The notes under the pieces were generated by a model. That model searched no databases and had not been told where the DNA came from. It saw only the letters and a program-made list of their open reading frames with translations. Positions 7,768 to 16,596 of a stretch of DNA of 21,386 nt are shown here, piece by piece. Position numbers and translations under genes: made by a program. Location: positions 1-21,386 of IMG/VR virus record IMGVR_UViG_3300030117_002228. One strand, given 5' to 3'. The first letter of the stretch is position 1; every line of letters starts with the position of its first letter. Source of the stretch: a virus.

Positions 7768-8760
7768 ATGACACTACTAACTACTAGAGAACACTACAAA
7801 CCATTTGATTATGCATGGATGTTTGAATACTATGATTTACAAAATAGAATGCATTGGCATCCAATGTCTGTACCCTTACATACTGACGTTAAAGATTGGA
7901 ATGAGAAATTAACAGACAACGAAAAGAACTTACTGGTACAAATTTTTAGATTGTTTACTCAGTCAGATGTAGATGTTGCTGGAGGTTATATAGATAAGTA
8001 TATGCCTATCTTTAAAAAACCAGAAGCAAGAATGATGATGTCTTCTTTTGCAAACATGGAAGCAATTCATCAACACGCTTACAGTTTACTATTAGATACT
8101 GTAGGTATGCCTGAAATAGAATACAAAGCTTTTGCTGAGTATGAAGAAATGGCAGATAAGCATGATTATGTTGGCAATTTTAAACCTCTTAAATCTGATA
8201 AAAAAACGATAGCTAAAACTTTAGCAGTCTATTCAGCATTTACCGAAGGATTACAATTATTTAGTAGCTTTGCAATCTTGATGAACTTTCAAAGGTTTGG
8301 CAAGATGAAAGGCATGTGTCAGATAGTAGCTTACTCTATTAAAGATGAAAGCTTACATGTCGAAGCAATGACAAAGTTATTTAGAGAATTTATAAAAGAG
8401 AATTTAGATATTTGGACAGACGACTTTAAAAAAGAAATCTATCAAATATGTAGAGAAATGGTTAAACTTGAAGAGAAATTTTTAGACTTAGTGTTTGAAA
8501 TGGGGAACTTAGAAGGTTTAACTAAAGAGGAGATGTATGCCTACAATAAATATATTGCAGACAGACGACTATTGCAGTTGGGGCTGAAACCAAACTTTAA
8601 ACAGAAAGATAATCCCCTAACTTGGTTGGATGATGTGCTAGGTGTAGAACATCAAAACTTTTTTGAAGGTAGAGCTACTTCATATCAAAAAGCAGGTCTT
8701 AGAGGTGATTATGGAAAATTAACCTTTACAGGATTTAACAATGAAGACGAAACGAAATGA
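7768..8760 (+). CDS. nrdB: Ribonucleotide reductase class I small (beta) subunit
   Basis: This is the radical-generating diiron subunit. The ligands are visible with spacing equal to E. coli NrdB: D67, E98, H101, E160, E194 and H197 (E. coli D84, E115, H118, E204, E238, H241). The radical Tyr is present at Y105, seven residues after E98, matching E. coli Y122, so this is an oxygen-dependent class Ia enzyme and not a Tyr-less variant. The length is 330 aa. AAGGAAA at 7759-7765 precedes the ATG. Partner of the NrdA encoded upstream, separated from it by the cytochrome gene. Confidence 0.95.
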   Translation: MTLLTTREHYKPFDYAWMFEYYDLQNRMHWHPMSVPLHTDVKDWNEKLTDNEKNLLVQIFRLFTQSDVDVAGGYIDKYMPIFKKPEARMMMSSFANMEAIHQHAYSLLLDTVGMPEIEYKAFAEYEEMADKHDYVGNFKPLKSDKKTIAKTLAVYSAFTEGLQLFSSFAILMNFQRFGKMKGMCQIVAYSIKDESLHVEAMTKLFREFIKENLDIWTDDFKKEIYQICREMVKLEEKFLDLVFEMGNLEGLTKEEMYAYNKYIADRRLLQLGLKPNFKQKDNPLTWLDDVLGVEHQNFFEGRATSYQKAGLRGDYGKLTFTGFNNEDETK

Positions 8761-8974
8761 AGCACAATTACTGGCTTATAGATTATTGTATGACAAGTCT
8801 GGCAACTTAATTACTGAAAGAAGTAAAGTTGATATTGAAAAGTTAAAGAAATATATGACCCTAGAAGAGCATGAAACTCTAAGAGTTATTATAAGAGAAG
8901 CTAGTCAGAAAATGGATGAAATACATAATCATATTGAAGCTTGTTTAAACGCTAGGGTAATGAACTCTAAATAA
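8741..8974 (+). CDS. Small helical protein of unknown function
   Basis: The 77-aa protein overlaps the end of nrdB by 20 nt, with AGGA at about 8730 upstream of the ATG. It is charged, predicted mostly helical from composition, with no hydrophobic segment and no recognisable motif. It is the last plus-strand gene before the convergent junction. Confidence 0.7.
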   Translation: MKTKRNEAQLLAYRLLYDKSGNLITERSKVDIEKLKKYMTLEEHETLRVIIREASQKMDEIHNHIEACLNARVMNSK

Positions 8975-9055
8975 TTAAATGTTTAAACTTGCTATCATTA
9001 CTGAAGTTATAATCCAGAATAACAGACATAAGACACAAATGCCTTCTTTGTCCAA
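8975..9055 (-). CDS. Candidate 26-aa single-pass membrane peptide (TTG start)
   Basis: A TTG at 9055-9053 lies 6 nt after GGAGG (9066-9062). It opens a frame of 26 codons ending in TAA at 8977-8975, directly abutting the stop of the plus-strand gene. The peptide is MDKEG followed by an almost uninterrupted hydrophobic stretch (ICVLCLLFWIITSVMIASL), enough for one membrane span. It follows a holin-like gene by 23 nt, so a small lysis-related peptide is conceivable. No family is recognised; the case rests on ribosome-site spacing, hydrophobicity and the exact fit to the gap. Confidence 0.4.
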   Translation of the reverse strand: MDKEGICVLCLLFWIITSVMIASLNI

Positions 9056-9061
9056 GTTTTA

Positions 9062-9066
9062 CCTCC
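9062..9066 (-). promoter_or_regulatory. Shine-Dalgarno site with no annotated-size gene behind it
   Basis: GGAGG on the minus strand lies 12 nt after the stop of the holin-like gene and 6 nt before the TTG at 9055. No ATG or GTG follows at suitable spacing, so it decides the start of the small membrane ORF. Confidence 0.45.
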
Positions 9067-9078
9067 GTATGGTTAATA

Positions 9079-9516
9079 TTATTTTTTAACTAAACTACCA
9101 CCGAAATACATTCCAATGATAGCCGATACTAAGTTAGTATCTAATTGGGTTATGACTAAACCTTCAAATGTTATCCACTTGAAAATTTCTACATCTTGAG
9201 TAAAGAATAAAAATCCGGGTCTAAATTGTGTGTAGCCAACTGTAACAGAAATGTCTGGTGCAAAGATAGCCACAAGTTTAGGTAAAACAATTATTGAAAA
9301 AACTGCTGTAAGTGCGATAATTCTACGAGTCCACTGAAAACCTTCATTCTTATTATTTCTTGCAGCTCTTACTGCTTTCATTTCAAACTCACCTCTAGTA
9401 ATAAGAAGTCTTTGCTCTTCGGCTTTAGCTTTACGACTTTCTGCCCAAAGACTCATTACTCCACTTAAAAGAGTAGAGCCAAGCATTGTTATTATCTCAA
9501 AAGGGAATCCCATCAT
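9079..9516 (-). CDS. Holin-like membrane protein
   Basis: The 145-aa protein has three hydrophobic regions: about 7-24, 65-86 and 127-143. A highly charged helix (26-63) separates the first two, and the protein ends in two Lys. This is the architecture of three-segment phage/GTA holins, though I cannot confirm the family from sequence alone. A holin would form the inner-membrane lesion at lysis. Two ATGs open the frame (9516 and 9513); GGAG at 9528-9525 sits 8 nt before the first, which is chosen. Its ATGA overlaps the stop of the 83-aa gene upstream. Confidence 0.75.
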   Translation of the reverse strand: MMGFPFEIITMLGSTLLSGVMSLWAESRKAKAEEQRLLITRGEFEMKAVRAARNNKNEGFQWTRRIIALTAVFSIIVLPKLVAIFAPDISVTVGYTQFRPGFLFFTQDVEIFKWITFEGLVITQLDTNLVSAIIGMYFGGSLVKK

Positions 9517-9764
9517 TTATTATTCTCCGGTTCAAAGTGTAAACTTCTATCAATAATTTTATTAAGAGAATCTAATAAGACCTCTGGAATATCATGTAGT
9601 TCACTTAATTGATTAGGATTTAACTGTATCATGTATAAATCCATTAAATCTTCGTATATCTTTCTAAACTCTTCTCGTTTTACCCAAGGTACGTTATGAC
9701 GAGTACGAGCTTTACAATCTATTTTGTAGGCTTCGTCTAAATCTTTTTCTCTATATAGTATCAT
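9513..9764 (-). CDS. Small protein of unknown function between internal virion protein and holin-like gene
   Basis: The 83-aa protein is charged and probably helical, with no membrane segment and no motif I recognise. ATGA overlaps at both ends (with the 1386-aa gene before it and the holin-like gene after it) tie it to the late operon by translational coupling; no clear Shine-Dalgarno is present. A lysis accessory or small virion component are both possible. Confidence 0.72.
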   Translation of the reverse strand: MILYREKDLDEAYKIDCKARTRHNVPWVKREEFRKIYEDLMDLYMIQLNPNQLSELHDIPEVLLDSLNKIIDRSLHFEPENNK

Positions 9765-12700
9765 TTATTAAATCTTTCATCCCACATTTTCTCTTTCATT
9801 GGTCTGTCTTTTTCTTTACCTGCCCAGTGATACTTTAACCATGCTTCTTTTGAAGTTAATTTACCAGAAGCTAAATCATCTAATGGTATAAGACCTTCAT
9901 TTTTATCAGCATAAAAAATATCATTTTGTAATTCTTCAGGAAGTTTTGAAAAATCTACATCTTTTTCATTTAATAAAATTTGATATTCGTCAGGTATTTT
10001 TAAATTATTTTTTTTATGAAACTCTTTATATCTAGTTATTGCAGTTTCATTAGCACCACTGCCTTTTGAATATTTCATTTCATATTGATATTTCCCTCTT
10101 CCCGGACCATCATCTACAAACTTACCATCTCTTTTAATTTTTTGAATTGCAGCAGCATTGTTTCTAGATTCTATTTCAGCAACGTCATTTGAATGTTCAA
10201 CTAATGCATCAGCTACAGCTTGTCCTCTAATTTTTTTAATAGCTTCTAAAACTGAACCACCATTACTCATAGTTAATCTACCACCATGGTAAGCATTTTT
10301 TCTACGTTGTAATGCTCCTAAAAACTTGCCTTCTTCACTCAAACCCACTCTAGTTTTTTCAGGTTGAGCATTAGGACCAGCTTCAATATCATAAGGCATA
10401 CCTGTCATTTTATTTATTCTTTTCTCTGGTTCTTGCGGAGCATTAGGTACGTCAACTTCACCACCTATTCTATATTTAACTCTACCAGAAGAAGATTCAT
10501 TTTGACCTTCTATAATGTCATTTAACTCATCATCTAATTTTTTTGCTAAATCATTAACCTTTGCTTTAGTGCCTTCTCCTCCTACAAAATCATAAACTTG
10601 ACTATAAGGTAAGTTTCTAGTTAAAGCTTGTCCAAAACCTAGTCTGTATTCAATCGTATCAAATACATCTCCAAGGAAAGGTCCACTAAAACCTCTAGCT
10701 ATTGAAGCAGGTACACCTGAACCACCTTTAGTTTTTGCATCATAAGCTCTCATTCCATAACTCATAGGTCCTGCTAATCCAGTTCTTTCAAAAGCATCCA
10801 CTAATCTTTCACCATCAGTTTGATTATTCCATCTTTCACCATTGCTTCTTAAGTAGTTTCCTTGTAAGGCTACAGCTGTCATTAATAATGAAGCACTTAA
10901 AGTTTTTATGCCTGATTGAATAGGATAGTTTTTCATTTCATTCACCATTCTTTTAAGAACAATATTAGAAAAAGCAGTAGGATAACTAGCAAATTGAAGT
11001 AGTAGTTTACCCCCACCAGATGAAAATAATAATGGTTTATTAGCTGCCCCTATTGAGGGGTTAAGAATAATTTCATTAGTAAATCTTCCTGCAGCAGGTA
11101 AGTATTGTTCTTTATAGAATTTAGATTGTTGAGCTTTAGTATTATTAAAAACTAATGTATCTTTATCTAAAGAGCTACGATACCAGTTCATAGCATCAGC
11201 TGGTTCAATTCCTAATTCTTTAAGTTGACCTTCCATGTATTCTTTTCGATTCATGCCTAAATCTCTTACTCGACCACTTGATAACTTTTTAACACCTATC
11301 TCATGCTCATATAATTTTTTAGCATTTTTCCTAATTAAAGTTTTACCTGTTGTAAATGCAGCACCTTGCACAGCTCTAGTCCATTGAGTTAATAGTGTTG
11401 TTTTAAAGAAAGTATTTTGAACATTTCTAGCAAATTTATTAGTAAGAATATCTCCACTTGCAAGTCTATCAAAACCATCTAAGGCAGATTGTTCTAAAGC
11501 TAAATTAGCTTCGTAAAGTTCTTGCCAGTATTCGTCATCTATATCACGAAATCTTTGTTTGCCACCAACACGACCTATAATAGGAGTATTTTCTGGAATG
11601 TATGATAATGCTCCTTTAGTTAATTGGTCAAAGTTTTTTATAGTTTCTTTTGTTAGACCTTTTGCTATTTCTTTAAATACTTTTGGGCTGTCTACTAAGT
11701 CTACTCTTGAGAGCAATATTAAAGGTTCTGTTACACTAGATAAAGTAGCTAATGGTAAATGAGCCATTTGCTGACTTAGACGAACATATTCAGACACGTT
11801 TCTTCCAAATGACTCAGCACCTCTTGAATATGTACCTGTCAAATCAGAAGGTCTAGCAATACCAGTTGTAAGGGTGTGTAAATTAACTAATCTTTCTAAT
11901 GCATTTGTAATTTCTCTTTCACTAGCACCGGCTGCTCGTAATTCTAATTTTATTTTATTTAAAAATTTATCTTCAAAATCACCTAAAGTTTTACCAAATA
12001 ATTTAGTTCTGGCATAAGTTGAAGAAACATTAGTAATATAATCTCCTAAGACTTCTGTTACATCAGTGCTCATAAAAGGTCTTAGCTCATCTTCAGGAAT
12101 ATTATTAAATATTCTGTGTTGTAAAAAAGATTTTCCAGAACCAACACTAGGAGTAGTTTTAAGTTGGAAAGGAGTGTATTTTAAATCTAACATGTCCTCA
12201 ATAATTTTATCGGCTTTTAAACTTTGAGCTTCTTCTATTAAACTATCCTTACTTGCATCTTTACCTAAATTTCTTCTGGCTGTGTCCATAAAGTCAATAC
12301 CAAATATATCCATGTCTTTACCTAATGTATCTGCTGGAATACCTACCTCTTCTTTTCCAGCTGCATTAATATATTTAGTTAAATACTTATCAGAAACTTT
12401 ATTATCAGGATTAGCATATCCATATTTTATTATTAACTCTTTAAATTCTGGTCTTAATTTTTCAATAGATGAATGCTCATACATTCTTGGAAAATAATTT
12501 TTAACTTCTCTAGAAGAAGTAAATAGTCCAACATCTTCTCCTTCTTTAAATGCATCTTTTAAAAGATTTTTAATACCTACTATTTTCTTACCAGTTTTTT
12601 TATCAATACCACCAGTAAATCCAAATCTAACATTGTCTGGAATTTCATATAGATTATTTTTATAAGTATAACTAGTTGCCTCTCCTCCAGTTTGAATTAA

Positions 12701-13921
12701 TTCTAATAAAGCAGCATTATCTTTTGCAGTAATTTTTGGATTAAAAAAACCAACTCTTCCTATAACATTAAGTGCAACATCAAGATTTTTACGATAATTA
12801 CCATAGTATTTACTGTTTTCTTCATGATAGGTTCGAGGACCAACTTTAGGTTTATTTTTACCTAATAAAGTTCTGTCTGAATCATATCGATAAAGTTGTA
12901 AAAGATTTTGTAAAGTCGATGATGCTTTTGCTTTAGTTCTAAATTCTGTGGTTGATTTACCAAAAAATCTACTGATAAAAAAGTCTGCACTTTCTCCTGC
13001 TTTAGCTGATAAACTAGAAAGATTGTAAGAGTTTTCAGTATTGTCTTCTACTATTTTTTGTCGTGAATTTCTTTCTGTAGTTTTTATAATTTTATCTTCA
13101 TTTAAGTATTTATACTGCTGTTTAAAAAATCTATAACCATCATACATACCAGTAAGTTTACCAATTCCTCCTCCAGCTACAGCTCCAATACCAGTAGCTA
13201 ATCCTAGTTCTTTAGCATCTATGTTATTTCTATTTAATAAATCAATGTCAATGTCTTGAGTAAAATAATTATGTGCACCATTCCAAGTAGCACCTTCAGC
13301 AGCAGTAAAAATAGCAGGTCTTGTTCCGGCTTTAGCAGCTTGTGAAAAAGCATATCTTTTAGCTCCTTGTTTGATAGCTTCTGTGGCTGCTTGTTTAGCA
13401 GCTAAAGTAGCTCCTCCAGTCCAAGGAGCTAGAGCTAAAAGAGTAAAAGGGTCGCCTACTGTATCAATAGCTACATCTTTAAACATTGTTAATTTTTCTT
13501 TAGCCCCATCTAATTTTGTATTTGCAAATTTATTTCTTAATCTATTAAAGGCATCTATTTCATCTTTAGTAATGTCATTTGTCTTATAAGCTGTGGTCAT
13601 AGCTGACACCAAACTATGTTCAGAGTCTCTTAAAGTTTCTGAAATTCTTTCACCTTTTTGGTCTAATACTTTAGCAACGATATCCCAGTCTTTTAAAACT
13701 TCTTCATCGTTTTCAAACTCAGCAATACTTTTAAACTCTTGTTTAGCTTTTTTACTTGGAGAAGCGTAAAGACTTGCAAAAGAATTTTTTTCTGGAGTAT
13801 TAGAAAAGATATTACCTATGTTTATTTTTTCTGATTTATTTAAATCAAAAGAGGGAGTTTTGTCTAATTCTTCTTTTTGATTAGAAGTATTAAAGACACT
13901 TTTAAAATCTATATCTGTCAT
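9761..13921 (-). CDS. Giant internal virion protein with C-terminal muralytic-like domain (T7 gp16 role)
   Basis: At 1386 aa this is close to T7 gp16 (about 1318 aa) and lies at the end of the internal-protein block. T7 gp16 forms the channel for DNA entry in the ejectosome. The N-terminus (MTDIDFKSVF) is followed by long helical, Ala- and Gly-containing stretches. A region around 970-1030 (LLQFASYPTAF and a hydrophobic helix after it) could insert into a membrane. The C-terminal part, from about 1230, has an IESRNN segment (E1251) and GPGRGKYQYE at 1272-1281. This resembles lytic transglycosylase/lysozyme-like motifs where a catalytic Glu precedes a G-x-G-x-Y-Q element. In T7 gp16 the transglycosylase is N-terminal. 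The start has no Shine-Dalgarno: the 28 nt before it are only A and T. Confidence 0.85.
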   Translation of the reverse strand: MTDIDFKSVFNTSNQKEELDKTPSFDLNKSEKINIGNIFSNTPEKNSFASLYASPSKKAKQEFKSIAEFENDEEVLKDWDIVAKVLDQKGERISETLRDSEHSLVSAMTTAYKTNDITKDEIDAFNRLRNKFANTKLDGAKEKLTMFKDVAIDTVGDPFTLLALAPWTGGATLAAKQAATEAIKQGAKRYAFSQAAKAGTRPAIFTAAEGATWNGAHNYFTQDIDIDLLNRNNIDAKELGLATGIGAVAGGGIGKLTGMYDGYRFFKQQYKYLNEDKIIKTTERNSRQKIVEDNTENSYNLSSLSAKAGESADFFISRFFGKSTTEFRTKAKASSTLQNLLQLYRYDSDRTLLGKNKPKVGPRTYHEENSKYYGNYRKNLDVALNVIGRVGFFNPKITAKDNAALLELIQTGGEATSYTYKNNLYEIPDNVRFGFTGGIDKKTGKKIVGIKNLLKDAFKEGEDVGLFTSSREVKNYFPRMYEHSSIEKLRPEFKELIIKYGYANPDNKVSDKYLTKYINAAGKEEVGIPADTLGKDMDIFGIDFMDTARRNLGKDASKDSLIEEAQSLKADKIIEDMLDLKYTPFQLKTTPSVGSGKSFLQHRIFNNIPEDELRPFMSTDVTEVLGDYITNVSSTYARTKLFGKTLGDFEDKFLNKIKLELRAAGASEREITNALERLVNLHTLTTGIARPSDLTGTYSRGAESFGRNVSEYVRLSQQMAHLPLATLSSVTEPLILLSRVDLVDSPKVFKEIAKGLTKETIKNFDQLTKGALSYIPENTPIIGRVGGKQRFRDIDDEYWQELYEANLALEQSALDGFDRLASGDILTNKFARNVQNTFFKTTLLTQWTRAVQGAAFTTGKTLIRKNAKKLYEHEIGVKKLSSGRVRDLGMNRKEYMEGQLKELGIEPADAMNWYRSSLDKDTLVFNNTKAQQSKFYKEQYLPAAGRFTNEIILNPSIGAANKPLLFSSGGGKLLLQFASYPTAFSNIVLKRMVNEMKNYPIQSGIKTLSASLLMTAVALQGNYLRSNGERWNNQTDGERLVDAFERTGLAGPMSYGMRAYDAKTKGGSGVPASIARGFSGPFLGDVFDTIEYRLGFGQALTRNLPYSQVYDFVGGEGTKAKVNDLAKKLDDELNDIIEGQNESSSGRVKYRIGGEVDVPNAPQEPEKRINKMTGMPYDIEAGPNAQPEKTRVGLSEEGKFLGALQRRKNAYHGGRLTMSNGGSVLEAIKKIRGQAVADALVEHSNDVAEIESRNNAAAIQKIKRDGKFVDDGPGRGKYQYEMKYSKGSGANETAITRYKEFHKKNNLKIPDEYQILLNEKDVDFSKLPEELQNDIFYADKNEGLIPLDDLASGKLTSKEAWLKYHWAGKEKDRPMKEKMWDERFNK

Positions 13922-13949
13922 TTATATTAAAAAATTTTATTAATTTTAA
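13922..13949 (-). other. Pure A/T spacer before the giant virion protein gene
   Basis: All 28 bases between the TAA of the 622-aa gene and the ATG of the 1386-aa gene are A or T, so no Shine-Dalgarno can exist there. Translation start may rely on an unstructured A/T-rich leader, as for ribosomal protein S1-dependent initiation, or on reinitiation. Confidence 0.6.
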
Positions 13950-15818
13950 TTATCTATATTTATTGTAAATTATATTAAATAATTCCATATCATCTTCACC
14001 ATTATTAAAATTATTAATATAATTTAAATAGTATTTTTCTGCTTCTTCTTTAGAAATAGTGCCTGAAACTAATCTAGTATTTTCAATACCAGAATCATTT
14101 TCAATAATTACTCTAGTATTTTCTAAAGTTGAAACAGGTTTTATTAAACTTTTTATTAGATACTTAACTTTTAATTTACTTGTGCTATCGTTCTTTATAT
14201 CATTTAATAAATCTAATTTACCTTCAGTAAAACTCCTGTCAACTGGGTCTGTTGTTTCATTTAATCTAGATTGATAAAAATTTATCTCAGTATTAATTGA
14301 CTTATCAAAAAAATCATCTTGAGTTAAACTATTTTTGTCTTGAGCTAATTGCATTTTAGTATATAAAAAGTCTGTAATACCAAAACCATCTTTAGGCAAA
14401 GGTTTTCCTGCAGACAAATCAACTACATTAGCTGGTAAATCAAATACTACTTTACCTTCAGTAGGATTATTAGTATCGCTTGGTCTAATATAAATATTAC
14501 CATTTCTTATTAAAGTATCTCTAGCTAAATTATAATAATAATATTTGTTGCCTTCTTGTCTAGGTCTGCCGGTTTGTTGGTCTATATCTTGAGCCTTTAA
14601 CTGGTCTGCAATTTTTGGTAAGTAAGATGCCAGAGCAGCTTCCATTGATATGTTTTGAACTTCATAAGAAACCTTACCATCAATTATTCTTTTTCTTCTT
14701 ATTTCATAATTATCAGTGCTTCGTTCATCTGAAACTTGTTCACCAAATTCATCAAGTCCAAAAAGTTGTTGAAAAGAATTTCTTTGACGAACTTTACCTT
14801 TAAATAGATTAAATCCTTCTACTTCAATCCTAGATAAATCATCTTTATCTTCTTGTGATAAAGCACTGACATCTTCACCAATCATTAATTTTTCATTACC
14901 TACTGTACCTATAACTTCTTGAGTTTGTGCTGCAGCTCTGTCTTTCTCCGTGTTACTGTCTTTAGCTATTACTCTAGTCATTTCTGCAGCAAAAGTTTTA
15001 CTTTCAGCTTCATAGTTTTTAGTAACTGCTGAAGCAGGAGTTATGTAAGTTTCAATATTACTTTTATTGTTTTCATCTAATATAGGAACTCTAAATAAAT
15101 CATCCATCTTGTCTTTATAATCTTTAACTCCTTGTTGAGCTAAATTTATCATGCCTTTTAATTTACTTGTTTCACCTGAATTAAAACCTAATTCCTCTCC
15201 AATAGCACTAAAAATTCCTACTCCTTTTTCAGATTCATAGTAAGCGTTAGCTGAAAGAGCATTTAATAGTTTAGAACTTGCTGCTTTACCTTCGTCAATA
15301 GTTTGATACAGTTCTCCATAGTCTCTTATGTTTGACCAGTAATCAGTATACGCTTTGGTATAGTTGTTAACATAATCATTGTAAGCTTTTACAGTTGCTG
15401 CTTTTTTTTCTGGACCTAAAATGTTTAAATCTAAAGCTTGATATGCTTGACCTACTTTATCATTAGGTATTACTTTTTCAACTACAAAATCTCTTACACC
15501 TTCTTCAAAACTTACAGGATGATTCATAATAGTATCTAATTGTTCATATCTTTTAGCTTGTCTTTCAAGTCTTTTTTCCATATTAAAATCTTTAGCAACA
15601 TTTTCAGCTTCTGCTAAATTAATAGCCAACTGTTGCTTTCTTCTTCTTTCTGGTCCAGCAAATAAAAACTCTTCAGTAAAACCTTTAGCAAATAATTCTT
15701 TATATTCGTCTCGTCTTCTTTGTCTACGTGTACGTCTTTCTTCTGCTTTTCTTTGGTCTAAAAGATTAGCTCTGCTATCAAATAAACCACTAAAATCTAA
15801 ATCTTTATTTTCTGCCAT
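13950..15818 (-). CDS. Internal virion protein, T7 gp15-like position
   Basis: The 622-aa protein has a short acidic N-terminus (DLDFSGLFD) and a very basic stretch at about 22-52 rich in Arg and Lys. Mostly helical, Gln/Lys/Glu-rich sequence without membrane spans follows. No family is recognised from sequence. Size and place (just before the gp16-like gene) match T7 gp15 (about 747 aa), the second ejectosome tube protein; this is positional inference. The start is supported by AGGAAG at 15829-15824, 5 nt upstream, and only 2 nt separate it from the stop of the preceding gene. Confidence 0.8.
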   Translation of the reverse strand: MAENKDLDFSGLFDSRANLLDQRKAEERRTRRQRRRDEYKELFAKGFTEEFLFAGPERRRKQQLAINLAEAENVAKDFNMEKRLERQAKRYEQLDTIMNHPVSFEEGVRDFVVEKVIPNDKVGQAYQALDLNILGPEKKAATVKAYNDYVNNYTKAYTDYWSNIRDYGELYQTIDEGKAASSKLLNALSANAYYESEKGVGIFSAIGEELGFNSGETSKLKGMINLAQQGVKDYKDKMDDLFRVPILDENNKSNIETYITPASAVTKNYEAESKTFAAEMTRVIAKDSNTEKDRAAAQTQEVIGTVGNEKLMIGEDVSALSQEDKDDLSRIEVEGFNLFKGKVRQRNSFQQLFGLDEFGEQVSDERSTDNYEIRRKRIIDGKVSYEVQNISMEAALASYLPKIADQLKAQDIDQQTGRPRQEGNKYYYYNLARDTLIRNGNIYIRPSDTNNPTEGKVVFDLPANVVDLSAGKPLPKDGFGITDFLYTKMQLAQDKNSLTQDDFFDKSINTEINFYQSRLNETTDPVDRSFTEGKLDLLNDIKNDSTSKLKVKYLIKSLIKPVSTLENTRVIIENDSGIENTRLVSGTISKEEAEKYYLNYINNFNNGEDDMELFNIIYNKYR

Positions 15819-15820
15819 AA

Positions 15821-16591
15821 TTACTTCCTATCTAATAAACTTTTTGATTCTTCCGTACTTTCTTGAGTTGGAGCAAGTAAACTAGGCTCTACTCTTTCTT
15901 CTACTTCTTCAACAATTTCACTTGGGATATCTGATTCTTTTACATCTTTTTTATTACTTAACTTAGCAATCTGTTTCATGCTATCCATCTGTAAAAGTTT
16001 TTCAGTTAATTTGTCATCAACCATGTCATCTAAATCAGAATCATCTTCTTCTATTTTGTATTCAATATTTGCTTTTTCACCTAAAGCCATTATAAAAAAT
16101 GCTGTTGATTCAGCAATTAACAAACCTACATCAGGAGTAAATTTACCACTCATAAAACCATTAAATACAAATAAACCTGTTAAATCTGCAACAGATATTC
16201 CTGAAGCTAAAGCTTCTAAAACACTTCTAGTTACATCAGGAGTAGACAGTAAAACGAACATATCATCTTGAGCATCTCTAGGATTAGCAAAATCAGGAGG
16301 AGTTTCCCAAGGATAAGGTTTTTCTGGGTCATTGGTTAATCCTTTTCCCGGAACTTTTTGATAGCTACTTAAATGGTCAACTATTACTTCTAAATTATCT
16401 GCTTCTGTTCTAGGGTCAGCTGTATCGTCTAAAGGTAGTTTATCTTCAACTTTATTGTTGAAAGGACTAGCAGTACCTAAAAAATCTTCTACAGTAATAT
16501 CAGCATCGACAAAGCTTTCTAAAGTTTTAATAGCTGCTTCACTTAAAGTTGGAGCAACTACTTTTTTTAATTTTTTATTTTCGTTTTCCAT
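15821..16591 (-). CDS. Late-operon structural-type protein of unknown function
   Basis: The 256-aa protein has a Pro- and acid-rich first half (PYPWETPPDFANPRDAQDD near 93-111), then a hydrophobic helical core at about 119-175. That core contains an LEALASGISVADL stretch, GKFTPDVGLLIAE and FFIMALGEKA. A strongly acidic C-terminal tail with Glu-Glu-Val repeats follows. I have the impression that similar proteins occur in other marine phages among virion genes, but I cannot name a family. No Shine-Dalgarno is seen; the start lies 5 nt after the stop of the preceding gene, so coupling is likely. Confidence 0.75.
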   Translation of the reverse strand: MENENKKLKKVVAPTLSEAAIKTLESFVDADITVEDFLGTASPFNNKVEDKLPLDDTADPRTEADNLEVIVDHLSSYQKVPGKGLTNDPEKPYPWETPPDFANPRDAQDDMFVLLSTPDVTRSVLEALASGISVADLTGLFVFNGFMSGKFTPDVGLLIAESTAFFIMALGEKANIEYKIEEDDSDLDDMVDDKLTEKLLQMDSMKQIAKLSNKKDVKESDIPSEIVEEVEERVEPSLLAPTQESTEESKSLLDRK

Positions 16592-16596
16592 AATAT

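Noticed and set aside
9010-9060. Intrinsic terminator in the convergent gap
   Set aside because: Only a 5-bp stem (ACAAA/TTTGT) is found, with no T run; too weak to call.
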